Shown here: piece after piece, positions 7,499 to 12,947 of the stretch
Layout of the letters: every line of letters starts with the position of its first letter
Numbering within the stretch: position 1 is the first letter of the stretch
Origin: an uncultured Clostridia bacterium
Lineage (GTDB): Bacteria > Bacillota > Clostridia > Christensenellales > UBA1242
Reading direction: 5' to 3'
NCBI GenBank assembly: GCA_948434855.1
Contig: CAOJFR010000028.1
Location: 1 to 14,305 of the forward strand
DNA: 14,305 bases
The notes under the pieces: model-generated
The model's input: only the letters and a program-made list of their open reading frames with translations
What the model was told of the DNA's origin: nothing
Database searches by the model: none
Program-made: the position numbers and the translations under genes

Positions 7499-7900
7499 TT
7501 AACAAATAATTTCAGCCTCTGAATAGGTTGATGAAATTTTTGCATGCATATTCTTTAAATAAAAAACTTCAAAAATTTTATCGTTTTCGTTATAAATTTT
7601 TTTGAGTTCTGGATTTGCACTTAGCACCGCAAGTTTTGCTTCTGGCCTTTTATCAAACTCTACTTCTCCGTTTACCCTTATCCATCTATCATCGCCAATT
7701 ACTGCACAGAGTTCAATTTTTGGATTTTTAACCATTTGCTTATATGCATTTTTGTGATTGTTTGTGTAAAAATAAACCTTGCCTTCATATTCAACAACTG
7801 TGTTAAATGGCCTTACATTTGGCTGGGCAGCATCTGCTGTTGCAAAAAAGAATACTTTTGCTTGCCTGAGCAGTTTTACTATTCTTGAATTACTTTTCAT
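7499..7900 (-). CDS. Pyridoxamine 5'-phosphate oxidase-like FMN-binding protein
   Basis: A 133-residue single-domain split-barrel protein of the PNPOx-like superfamily, whose members usually bind FMN as dimers and reduce or oxidise small molecules. The typical strand-turn FFFATADAAQPNVRPFNTV (17-35) is present, followed by GKVYFYTNNHKNAYKQMVKNP (40-60), in which flavin phosphate contacts usually fall, and WIRVNGEVEF (73-82). It is far shorter than true PdxH (about 210-220 residues) and lacks the pyridoxamine-phosphate C-terminal arm, so it is not expected to make vitamin B6. Substrate unknown. ATG 7900 is chosen over a GTG at 7930 because TCTCCT (7907-7912, minus AGGAGA) is correctly spaced and the longer form would include its own -10 box. 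Confidence 0.9.
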   Translation of the reverse strand: MKSNSRIVKLLRQAKVFFFATADAAQPNVRPFNTVVEYEGKVYFYTNNHKNAYKQMVKNPKIELCAVIGDDRWIRVNGEVEFDKRPEAKLAVLSANPELKKIYNENDKIFEVFYLKNMHAKISSTYSEAEIIC

Positions 7901-7918
7901 TATATTTCTCCTAACTCT

Positions 7919-7946
7919 ATTATAGCACACTTAAGCTTTTTAACAA
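7919..7946 (-). promoter_or_regulatory. Promoter of the split-barrel protein gene
   Basis: On the minus strand TTGTTA (7941-7946), 16-base spacer, TATAAT (7919-7924), with TGC before it as extended -10. The leader is about 10-15 bases and begins close to the AGGAGA site. Confidence 0.6.
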
Positions 7947-7955
7947 CAAAAATTA

Positions 7956-7986
7956 ATAAAAAAATGACCAAACTATTGGTCATTTT
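7956..7986 (-). terminator. Intrinsic terminator of the rplU-prp-rpmA operon
   Basis: The minus strand shows an 11-bp perfect stem (7976-7986 with 7961-7971), a 4-base loop and T-rich downstream bases. It begins five bases past the rpmA stop codon. Confidence 0.87.
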
Positions 7987-7991
7987 AATTT

Positions 7992-8282
7992 TTATTTGCT
8001 TTCAGCTGGAATAACTGCAACTCTTTTTTTGTTTTTGCCAAATTTTTCAAATTTAACAACACCATCAATTTTTGCATATAGAGTATCGTCATCACCAATG
8101 CCAACATTTTCACCTGGATGAACATTTGTTCCTCTTTGACGAACAATTATGTTTCCACCCTTAACTTTTTCGCCAGAATATTTCTTTACTCCAAGTCTTT
8201 GCGCATTTGAATCACGGCCATTTTTAACTGAACCGCCACCTTTGTGGTGTGCAAAAAGCTGAATATTAATAAACATTGTCAT
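7992..8282 (-). CDS. rpmA: 50S ribosomal protein L27 with removable leader
   Basis: L27 of the large subunit, whose N-terminal tail reaches the peptidyl-transferase centre. The hallmark HHKGGGSVKNGRDSNAQRLG opens the mature protein and RQRGTNVHPGENVG and DDTLYAKIDG follow. Firmicutes L27 carries a short leader cut off by Prp after a QxFA-type motif; here the leader reads MFINIQLFA directly before HHKGGGS. The first ATG (8280-8282) overlaps the prp stop as ATGA, indicating translational coupling. A second ATG two codons on (8274-8276) gives the family-typical leader. The GGAGG site is better spaced for the first ATG, so that one is kept. Third gene of the rplU-prp-rpmA operon. Confidence 0.97.
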   Translation of the reverse strand: MTMFINIQLFAHHKGGGSVKNGRDSNAQRLGVKKYSGEKVKGGNIIVRQRGTNVHPGENVGIGDDDTLYAKIDGVVKFEKFGKNKKRVAVIPAESK

Positions 8283-8614
8283 GCGTTTTTTACCTCCAAT
8301 TCAATATAGTCTGAAAAACTTTCATATAAATCAGAAATTCCACAGAGCATTGTGTCTAGAATGGCACTTGCCTTAACTTCTTCTGTTTCTGTTAGTTTTT
8401 CTGGTAAGGTGAATTTTAAATAGCCCGCTTCGTCATCCCTTTTCATTTCAAGTTCTAAACCTGCAACCATTAAAAGACCAAGCACAGCAGTTTGAACAAT
8501 GCTTGACAGCGATGCACAAACTATATCTTCACCCTTCTCTCCATAATTTGTGTGACCATCACACTCAACGGAAATAATTTTACTTTCTTGTTTTAGTATA
8601 TTTACTTTTGTCAT
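8279..8614 (-). CDS. prp: Ribosomal-processing cysteine protease Prp
   Basis: Cysteine protease (YsxB family) that removes the N-terminal leader of L27, a step essential for ribosome function in Staphylococcus and presumed so in related Firmicutes. The 111 residues match family length. The catalytic pair is visible: H21 in CDGHTNYGEKGEDIVCAS and C33 in the same motif. The remaining protein keeps the YIELEV-type ending. It sits between rplU (17-base gap, weak AGAAG ribosome site) and rpmA, overlapping the latter by four bases. The substrate, an L27 with an LFA leader, is encoded by the very next gene. Confidence 0.95.
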   Translation of the reverse strand: MTKVNILKQESKIISVECDGHTNYGEKGEDIVCASLSSIVQTAVLGLLMVAGLELEMKRDDEAGYLKFTLPEKLTETEEVKASAILDTMLCGISDLYESFSDYIELEVKNA

Positions 8615-8631
8615 TTTAAACTTCTTTTATT

Positions 8632-8928
8632 TTATTTTTCAATAGAAACAACTTTAAGTTTTGTGTAAGGTTGACGATGACCTTGTTTATGGCGAACATT
8701 CTTTTTTGCTTTGTATTTGTATACTACAACTTTGCTCTCTTTGCCAAATTCAAGAACTTCACAAACAGCCTTAGCTTTTGAATTAACATCTACTTTATCG
8801 CCATCAGCAACAAGCAAGCATGGAAGCTCTACTTTGTCTCCAACATTTGCTGTTAGTTTTTCTGCTTTAAAGTATGTGTTTGGCTCAACTTTATATTGTT
8901 TTCCACCAACTTTAACTATTGCGTACAT
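8632..8928 (-). CDS. rplU: 50S ribosomal protein L21
   Basis: L21 binds 23S rRNA in the large subunit. The 98 residues are slightly shorter than the usual 100-105. MYAIVKVGGKQYKVEP opens the protein as in nearly all L21s, and the C-terminal RNA-binding signature is complete: YKYKAKKNVRHKQGHRQPYT followed by KLKV. A perfect AGGAGG lies upstream of the ATG. It is the first gene of the canonical operon with prp and rpmA. A leader of about 100 bases precedes it, the place where Bacillota often carry an L21 autoregulatory leader RNA. Confidence 0.97.
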   Translation of the reverse strand: MYAIVKVGGKQYKVEPNTYFKAEKLTANVGDKVELPCLLVADGDKVDVNSKAKAVCEVLEFGKESKVVVYKYKAKKNVRHKQGHRQPYTKLKVVSIEK

Positions 8929-9033
8929 AATTTTCCTCCTCTCTCCAGTCTCACTGCGAAGGTGCGTTTTTGTAAATTTTTTAAAACGACTTAAATTTTT
9001 TCACAAAGAAAAATACCTTTTGCAAGTGGCACG
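8929..9033 (-). ncRNA. Candidate L21 leader (5' UTR of rplU operon)
   Basis: About 105 bases lie between the predicted transcription start and the rplU ATG, much longer than any other leader here. A hairpin with a 6-bp stem (8983-8988 with 8965-8970) and a 12-base loop is present. A GC-richer island on the minus strand at about 8941-8966 (CACCTTCGCAGTGAGACTG) stands directly before the Shine-Dalgarno site in otherwise AT-rich sequence. L21 leaders, presumed to be bound by L21 for feedback, are known from Clostridia by comparative genomics. Assignment here rests on position, length and these elements, not on a covariance-model match. Confidence 0.5.
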
Positions 9034-9077
9034 AGTATAATTTATCACTTTAAACCCCTTTTTGTCAAGGTATTTTT
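9009..9077. repeat. Inverted repeat bracketing the rplU promoter
   Basis: AAAAATACCTT (9009-9019) and AAGGTATTTTT (9067-9077) are perfect 11-bp reverse complements with 47 bases between. A second, inner 5-bp pair (AAGTG 9024-9028, CACTT 9046-9050) nests inside. The outer right arm overlaps the first two bases of the -35 box; the outer left arm lies in the leader. Only RNA reading through from the upstream gene would contain both arms. Confidence 0.7.
9039..9068 (-). promoter_or_regulatory. Promoter of the rplU-prp-rpmA operon
   Basis: On the minus strand the perfect -35 TTGACA (9063-9068) is followed after 17 bases by ATAAAT (9040-9045) or after 18 by TAAATT (9039-9044), the latter with an extended TGA. 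An 11-bp inverted repeat (9009-9019 and 9067-9077) brackets the promoter. Confidence 0.7.
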
Positions 9078-9088
9078 ACATTTATATT

Positions 9089-9859
9089 TTAATTAAACGA
9101 TTTTTCATTCTCTTCTTTTGCTTTTTCTTTAATTGCATTATCTTTAAAGTTTTTTATAGTTTTTTCACTTACTATAATTGCTGCCCTGTTTAATATTACA
9201 AAATAGGCGTCAGACTTATTATACACTATTTTTAAATAGTCAAAGCCAAGATATGCCGCAAGCAATGAGTCGCTCTTTATTGCATTTGTAAATTCTTCTT
9301 TTATTGAGCTAATCTTAATTGTATCTGTAAACTCTCTCAATGCCCTAACTTTGCTGGCATAAGGCTCTATGACAATGTTTGGGCAATTTTTATCAAAAGC
9401 TTCTATAAAAAGTTTTAGTTCATCATCCGTTATTCCATTTTCACCATTAATTTTAAACTCTAAAACCTTTTCTGGATTATCTTCTTCTTTATCATTAAAC
9501 TTTGAAGTATATGCTAATGCTTCTTTGAAATCTGGGGTTGAAAAAAAGCCACTTTGATGACCAGTGCCTGGAAAATAAGTATTGTCACACAAATAATTTC
9601 TGCCATACTCAAACTTATTAAATCCATGACACAAAGGCTCTTTGCTTAAATTTAAAAACTCCTCATCTCCAAGCACTTTTGGTTTTCCATTTAAGCCAAG
9701 CACTTTAATCATTTTTCTGAAAAAATAATCATATATTCCTTCCCTTTCAGATGGCAGTTTGTTAAACCTAATTTGCCCAGTTTCTCTTTGTGCCATAAGA
9801 AAGGAATAATAATTGAAAAGTTTAACTAAAATTTCTTTATCACTACAATTTAATTTCAT
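9089..9859 (-). CDS. Candidate ADP-ribosyltransferase-fold protein, 256 aa
   Basis: No close family recognised. The middle resembles the ADP-ribosyltransferase fold. An HG dipeptide (H78-G79, PLCHGF) recalls the first NAD-binding residue of PARP-like HYE enzymes. GHQSGFFSTPDFKEALAYTS (100-119) is like the G-x-(F/Y)-(F/S)-T...A..Y segment of that fold, with EKVLEFKI as a following strand. LGFDYLKI (204-211) and YFVILNRAAIIV (219-230) resemble the late GxDx and VILN elements of phage and polymorphic-toxin ART domains. The final catalytic Glu cannot be placed. There is no signal peptide in the 256-residue form. The start is ATG 9859; a TTG at 9958 would run over the promoter. The gene interrupts the usual spoIVFB-rplU order. 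Activity is inference and the protein could be something else. Confidence 0.72.
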   Translation of the reverse strand: MKLNCSDKEILVKLFNYYSFLMAQRETGQIRFNKLPSEREGIYDYFFRKMIKVLGLNGKPKVLGDEEFLNLSKEPLCHGFNKFEYGRNYLCDNTYFPGTGHQSGFFSTPDFKEALAYTSKFNDKEEDNPEKVLEFKINGENGITDDELKLFIEAFDKNCPNIVIEPYASKVRALREFTDTIKISSIKEEFTNAIKSDSLLAAYLGFDYLKIVYNKSDAYFVILNRAAIIVSEKTIKNFKDNAIKEKAKEENEKSFN

Positions 9860-9866
9860 AATCAAA

Positions 9867-9894
9867 ATTATAATTATAAGCTTAAATTTGTCAA
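9867..9894 (-). promoter_or_regulatory. Consensus promoter of the ART-like gene, predicted leaderless
   Basis: On the minus strand a perfect TTGACA (9889-9894), 16-base spacer, and perfect TATAAT (9867-9872). The expected transcription start is 9860 or 9859, the A of the ATG being at 9859. No Shine-Dalgarno site is present. Confidence 0.72.
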
Positions 9895-9915
9895 TATTGA
9901 AAAATTTAATTGACA
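9889..9915. repeat. Dyad at the -35 box of the ART-like gene
   Basis: TGTCAAT (9889-9895) and ATTGACA (9909-9915) are perfect 7-bp inverted repeats with a 13-base centre. One arm coincides with the -35 box, so it could be an operator. It could also be a chance duplicate of the -35 sequence in AT-rich DNA. Confidence 0.45.
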
Positions 9916-9951
9916 TGATATTAAGTAGTACGATTTTAACTTTTATTATTT

Positions 9952-10806
9952 TTAACAATAACCTGTTTTTTGATACAGCTCTTTTTCTGTCATCATGTTT
10001 ATTAGTTCAAAGTTTTTATCAACAAACATAAAGTTAACAAAATGATAGTCATCTATAAACTTGAAAAGCGAATATAATGGAGTTTCATTTTTGATATAAA
10101 TATTTCTCTCCAGCAAGCCCTTTGAAATTAATTTTAATTTTCGCTTTATAAACATTTCCCTTTTAAATGATGTTCCACCAGTTTCCCGAAATAACAAAAC
10201 TGCAAGGTTGACACACACAAAGCCCAAACTGAAATTATATTCATAAAAAAATGAAACTAAAAAGACTATAAATAAAAGTGCCAAAAAAATTATGCCGAGC
10301 GTTTTTGTTTTTTTGAGTGCACTTTTTCTTATGTGTTTTTTGGTGAGAATTGCTAAAATTAATCTTCCAAGATCAAGCGGATATATAGGCAAAAAGTTAA
10401 ACAACAAAATGCCAATATTTGCAAGCAAAATTTCATTTAGATAGTTATATGATTCTGGATAAAACCAGAATGATAAATAGCACAAAATTATTACCGAAAA
10501 ATTGAATAATGGTCCAGCTAAAACAATTTTAATTTCATCGGACAAAGTGAAATCATCTAAGCCCTCTAGCGATGCACCAAAAAATGTTAAGTGGATTCTT
10601 GATGCCATATAGCCATGTTTTTTTGCAACCGCATAGTGACAAAGTTCATGCAAAATTAAGGACACAACAAAGCACACATAAATAAAAACCTCTTCAATAA
10701 AGCAAGCTATTATGAATGTGATTAAAAATGATATATCTATCTTAAAAAACGCAAATAGTGACTTAATTTTATGAAATTTGCGTATAATTTCACCATTTTT
10801 CAACAT
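9952..10806 (-). CDS. spoIVFB: SpoIVFB-like site-2 metalloprotease (M50)
   Basis: Polytopic membrane zinc protease; in spore formers SpoIVFB cleaves pro-sigma-K in the mother-cell-derived outer forespore membrane. HELCH (53-57) gives the zinc histidines and catalytic Glu inside a membrane helix. NFLPIYPLDLGRL (137-149) supplies the third ligand D145, matching NxxPxxPLDGGR of the family with Gly changed to Leu. About six hydrophobic segments lie between 20 and 208, and residues 240-280 look like part of a CBS domain, as in SpoIVFB. The 284 residues match the Bacillus protein (288). Order relative to rplU-prp-rpmA is as in Bacillus, but the inhibitor gene spoIVFA is absent. A sigma-E-like promoter precedes it. 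Other M50B proteases share the motifs, so the exact name is probable rather than certain. Confidence 0.85.
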   Translation of the reverse strand: MLKNGEIIRKFHKIKSLFAFFKIDISFLITFIIACFIEEVFIYVCFVVSLILHELCHYAVAKKHGYMASRIHLTFFGASLEGLDDFTLSDEIKIVLAGPLFNFSVIILCYLSFWFYPESYNYLNEILLANIGILLFNFLPIYPLDLGRLILAILTKKHIRKSALKKTKTLGIIFLALLFIVFLVSFFYEYNFSLGFVCVNLAVLLFRETGGTSFKREMFIKRKLKLISKGLLERNIYIKNETPLYSLFKFIDDYHFVNFMFVDKNFELINMMTEKELYQKTGYC

Positions 10807-10816
10807 ATTTTATTAA

Positions 10817-10845
10817 ATTATATGCAACTAAGCCTTATTTTATGA
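10817..10845 (-). promoter_or_regulatory. Sigma-E-like promoter of spoIVFB
   Basis: On the minus strand TCATAAA (10839-10845), 14-base spacer, CATATAAT (10817-10824). The Bacillus sigma-E consensus is roughly KMATATT, 14-15 bases, CATACAAT. No good sigma-A -35 box is found for this -10. The leader would be about four bases, with no Shine-Dalgarno site. Confidence 0.45.
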
Positions 10846-10896
10846 TATGTTTTTTTTGTTGCAAAAATTCATTTTTGTTAAACTTATGCTTTTGTT

Positions 10897-11673
10897 TTAT
10901 TCATATTTTTCATATAACTTTCTTCTGAAAGAACCAAGTATTCCACGATATTGATTTTTGTATTTTGTTGGAACAAAGCGATTTTGTAAAATGCTCTTTT
11001 TAAATTCTTCACTAAAATAATTATAATATGGCGAATGATTTTTGTATTCAAAAATGTTATGTTTTAAAAACTTTGGAAAAGTAAACAAAAGCTCATAGCA
11101 AAGTAAGTTTGTTATTGCTTTTTCACCTAGATATTTGCCCTTAAATTCACCTATAACTTTTTGCTTATTTAATATTAGTTTTTTGTTAGTTATGTTTTTA
11201 TAATAATCAATTTTTTTTATTAATTTTTTTGTGTTTTCAATTACGTTAATATCTTGAGTTATTACAACAATTGCTTCAGAAGAAAGTGATAAAAATAATG
11301 AAATGTTGCGAGTGTCGTAGGAACTGGTTTCTATTAATATGTAATCAAAATTAAAACTTATGTCACTCACAAATTTTGTAATTAATTCTGCCTTTGAAAG
11401 ATAATCAAAACTGGCGTCATCTGTTTTAATAAAATATAAATTTTCATTGACCTTATTTAATGCAAGATAGCTATTAATATTTCCAGCAAGGTATAGACTT
11501 AAATCTATCATTCCCCTTTTGCCCAGACTTGTGGAAAGTGTGTTTAATGCAAACACGCCATCAAAAACACAGACTGAAAAACCACTCTGCGAAAGTGAGC
11601 TAGCGAGAAGATTTATGAGCGAACTTTTTCCGAGCCCACCCGCTGCTGAAACAAAACTTATTATTCTGCACAT
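10897..11673 (-). CDS. Divergent MinD-like ParA-family ATPase
   Basis: A 258-residue P-loop protein of the MinD/ParA family (Bacillus MinD has 268). SAAGGLGKSSL (9-19) is the Walker A loop, with K16 present, but the family's signature Lys of KGGxGK is Ala (A11). VCVFDGVFALNTLSTSLG (34-51) matches the MinD switch region, keeping D38 and losing the second Asp (V40). FDYILIETSS (109-118) is Walker B with Glu (E115) for Asp, and AIVVITQDINVIENTKKLIK matches MinD closely. The end, RGILGSFRRKLYEKY (243-257), is a basic amphipathic helix like the MinD membrane-targeting sequence. Position upstream of spoIVFB is that of minD in Bacillus. minC is absent. The start lacks a Shine-Dalgarno site. Likely a membrane-binding MinD descendant with altered ATP cycle. 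Confidence 0.85.
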   Translation of the reverse strand: MCRIISFVSAAGGLGKSSLINLLASSLSQSGFSVCVFDGVFALNTLSTSLGKRGMIDLSLYLAGNINSYLALNKVNENLYFIKTDDASFDYLSKAELITKFVSDISFNFDYILIETSSYDTRNISLFLSLSSEAIVVITQDINVIENTKKLIKKIDYYKNITNKKLILNKQKVIGEFKGKYLGEKAITNLLCYELLFTFPKFLKHNIFEYKNHSPYYNYFSEEFKKSILQNRFVPTKYKNQYRGILGSFRRKLYEKYE

Positions 11674-11679
11674 ACTATT

Positions 11680-11707
11680 ATTTTAAGATTATGGCTATTT
11701 GTGTGAA
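11680..11707 (-). promoter_or_regulatory. Promoter of the MinD-like gene, predicted leaderless
   Basis: On the minus strand TTCACA (about 11702-11707), 16-base spacer, TAAAAT (about 11680-11685). Six bases separate the -10 box from ATG, so the predicted transcription start is the A of the start codon at 11673 or a base either side. No Shine-Dalgarno site is visible. Confidence 0.5.
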
Positions 11708-11768
11708 AGCATATTCTGGGCTTATTTTGGCAAATGTTATTGTATTATACAAAAATTTGTAAAAATAT

Positions 11769-11797
11769 TTGATAGATGGAAAAAAATATTATATAAT
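11769..11797 (+). promoter_or_regulatory. Sigma-A promoter of the MreB-like gene
   Basis: TTGATA (11769-11774), 17-base spacer, TATAAT (11792-11797). Transcription should begin near 11804, so the message would start almost on the GAGGT ribosome site (11804-11808) with a leader of about nine bases. Confidence 0.75.
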
Positions 11798-11812
11798 AAA
11801 AATGAGGTAAGT

Positions 11813-12820
11813 ATGTCTACATTTTATATTGGTTTAAAACTTGGTTCTAACAACACTTGGATTTATAAGTCTGGAAATGGTTTGGTTCTTAGAGAACCTA
11901 CGCTTGTTGCTGTTAGTGCTTCTCAAAAAAATCGTGATTTTAGAGCTTTTGGCTTGGAGGCAAAGGCTCTTGTTGGAAGGACTGATGAAAGCATTTCTGT
12001 GTTCTCGCCTATCTCTAACGGAACAATCAGATATGAAGACCTTACGGTTCAGATGCTTAAAGGGTTTTTGAAAAAGGTTTTTCCTGTTAAAACCTTTGGT
12101 CAGAAGATTAAAGCTATACTTTGCGTGCCACTCGGAATTAGCGCAGCTGAAAGAAAAAAATATGAAGTTGTTTGCTTTAAGGCTGGCATTACTGATGTTT
12201 ATATTATTCCTGACATATTGTCTTATGCTATTGGAAGCGAAATGAGTTTGCAAAGTGATATTGCTCAGATGATTGTTAATATTGGTGGCGACAACACTAA
12301 CATTGCTATTGTTTCAGGATATTCAATTATTAGTGGCTATAACTTTTCTATTGGCGGCTCTATTATTAATGTTGCAATAGCAAAATATGTTGAAGAAACC
12401 TATAGCCTTAAAATTAGTCCAGACATGGCTGACCATGTTAAAAAAGAAATTTGTTCGCTTTTTAGCACCTATTCTGCTAAAACTAAGGTTCTTGGCATTA
12501 ACAAAAAATCTAAGCTGAAGGAGGAAATTGAAATTTCTTCTTCTGAACTTTTCCCTATTGTTGACTATTATTATGGAAAGATTGCTGAAGCTGTTTTATC
12601 TATTATTGCTTCATCTTCACCTGAATCTGCTGCGGATATTTCTAAAAATGGCATATATTATTTTGGGGGTGCAACCGCTATGGTTGGCTTTGAAAAATAT
12701 ATGTTTGACAAAACTGGTTTTAAGGTTAACTTTTCTAACATGACACAGTCTAATGTGCTTGGAATTGGCGAACTGATTAAATATCCTCAGATTCTTAAGA
12801 AAATTATTAAAAATAATTAA
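11813..12820 (+). CDS. Degenerate MreB-like actin homologue
   Basis: A 335-residue protein with the length and block order of MreB (Bacillus 337). Clear family blocks are VLREPTLVAV (25-34), GLEAKALVGRTDESI (47-61), PISNGTIRYEDLTVQMLKGF (66-85), CVPLGISAAERKKYE (104-118), SYAIGSEM, and FGGATAMVGFEKY (284-296). The nucleotide pocket is altered. Phosphate-1 reads GLKLGSNNT, with K9 in place of the metal-linked Asp of GIDLGTxNT. Phosphate-2 reads NIGGDNT, with N156 for Asp and D160 for Gly. The IEEP catalytic segment is IPDI (132-135). It may therefore bind nucleotide poorly or not hydrolyse it, and a true mreB probably exists elsewhere. ATG 11813 is chosen for its GAGGT site; upstream codons lie in the promoter. 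Divergent from the MinD-like gene; mreC and mreD are absent. A terminator follows. Confidence 0.88.
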   Translation: MSTFYIGLKLGSNNTWIYKSGNGLVLREPTLVAVSASQKNRDFRAFGLEAKALVGRTDESISVFSPISNGTIRYEDLTVQMLKGFLKKVFPVKTFGQKIKAILCVPLGISAAERKKYEVVCFKAGITDVYIIPDILSYAIGSEMSLQSDIAQMIVNIGGDNTNIAIVSGYSIISGYNFSIGGSIINVAIAKYVEETYSLKISPDMADHVKKEICSLFSTYSAKTKVLGINKKSKLKEEIEISSSELFPIVDYYYGKIAEAVLSIIASSSPESAADISKNGIYYFGGATAMVGFEKYMFDKTGFKVNFSNMTQSNVLGIGELIKYPQILKKIIKNN

Positions 12821-12826
12821 TTAACT

Positions 12827-12849
12827 GCCCCGTTTTTCGGGGTTTTTTT
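12827..12849 (+). terminator. Intrinsic terminator of the MreB-like gene
   Basis: A GC stem CCCCG/CGGGG (12828-12832 with 12838-12842), a TTTTT loop and seven T downstream, starting seven bases after the stop codon. It is the only GC-stemmed terminator in the window. Confidence 0.93.
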
Positions 12850-12870
12850 ATGCTAATTTTTCATTGCCTA

Positions 12871-12899
12871 TTGACATTTTTGCGTTTTATTGATATAAT
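12871..12899 (+). promoter_or_regulatory. Full-consensus promoter of the 12948 gene
   Basis: TTGACA (12871-12876), exactly 17 bases, TATAAT (12894-12899), plus an extended TGA before the -10. This is the only promoter here with every consensus element at ideal spacing. The leader of about 42 bases holds a small hairpin (TCTG/CAGA, about 12919-12930) before AAGGGAG. Confidence 0.85.
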
Positions 12900-12947
12900 G
12901 CTAATAACTAAATAAGGGTCTGAAACCAGAATTTTTAAGGGAGTGAA

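Noticed and set aside
7901..7930. GTG start for the split-barrel protein
   Set aside because: The extension contains the -10 box and the AGGAGA site that serves ATG 7900.
9860..9958. Longer start (TTG) for the ART-like gene, adding 33 hydrophobic residues
   Set aside because: It would overlap the spoIVFB stop and contain a perfect consensus promoter. The extra residues read like translated AT-rich intergenic DNA.
10862..10877. Palindrome CAAAAAT/ATTTTTG after the MinD-like gene as a terminator
   Set aside because: The loop would be only two bases, the stem is nearly all A-T and no T-run follows.
11802..11810. Two-codon upstream frame ATG AGG TAA before the MreB-like gene
   Set aside because: It overlaps the ribosome site and probably reflects chance; the predicted transcript starts inside it.
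11699..11812. 38-residue N-terminal extension of the MreB-like protein
   Set aside because: The stretch contains both boxes of its promoter. MreB similarity starts at ATG 11813, which has GAGGT before it.
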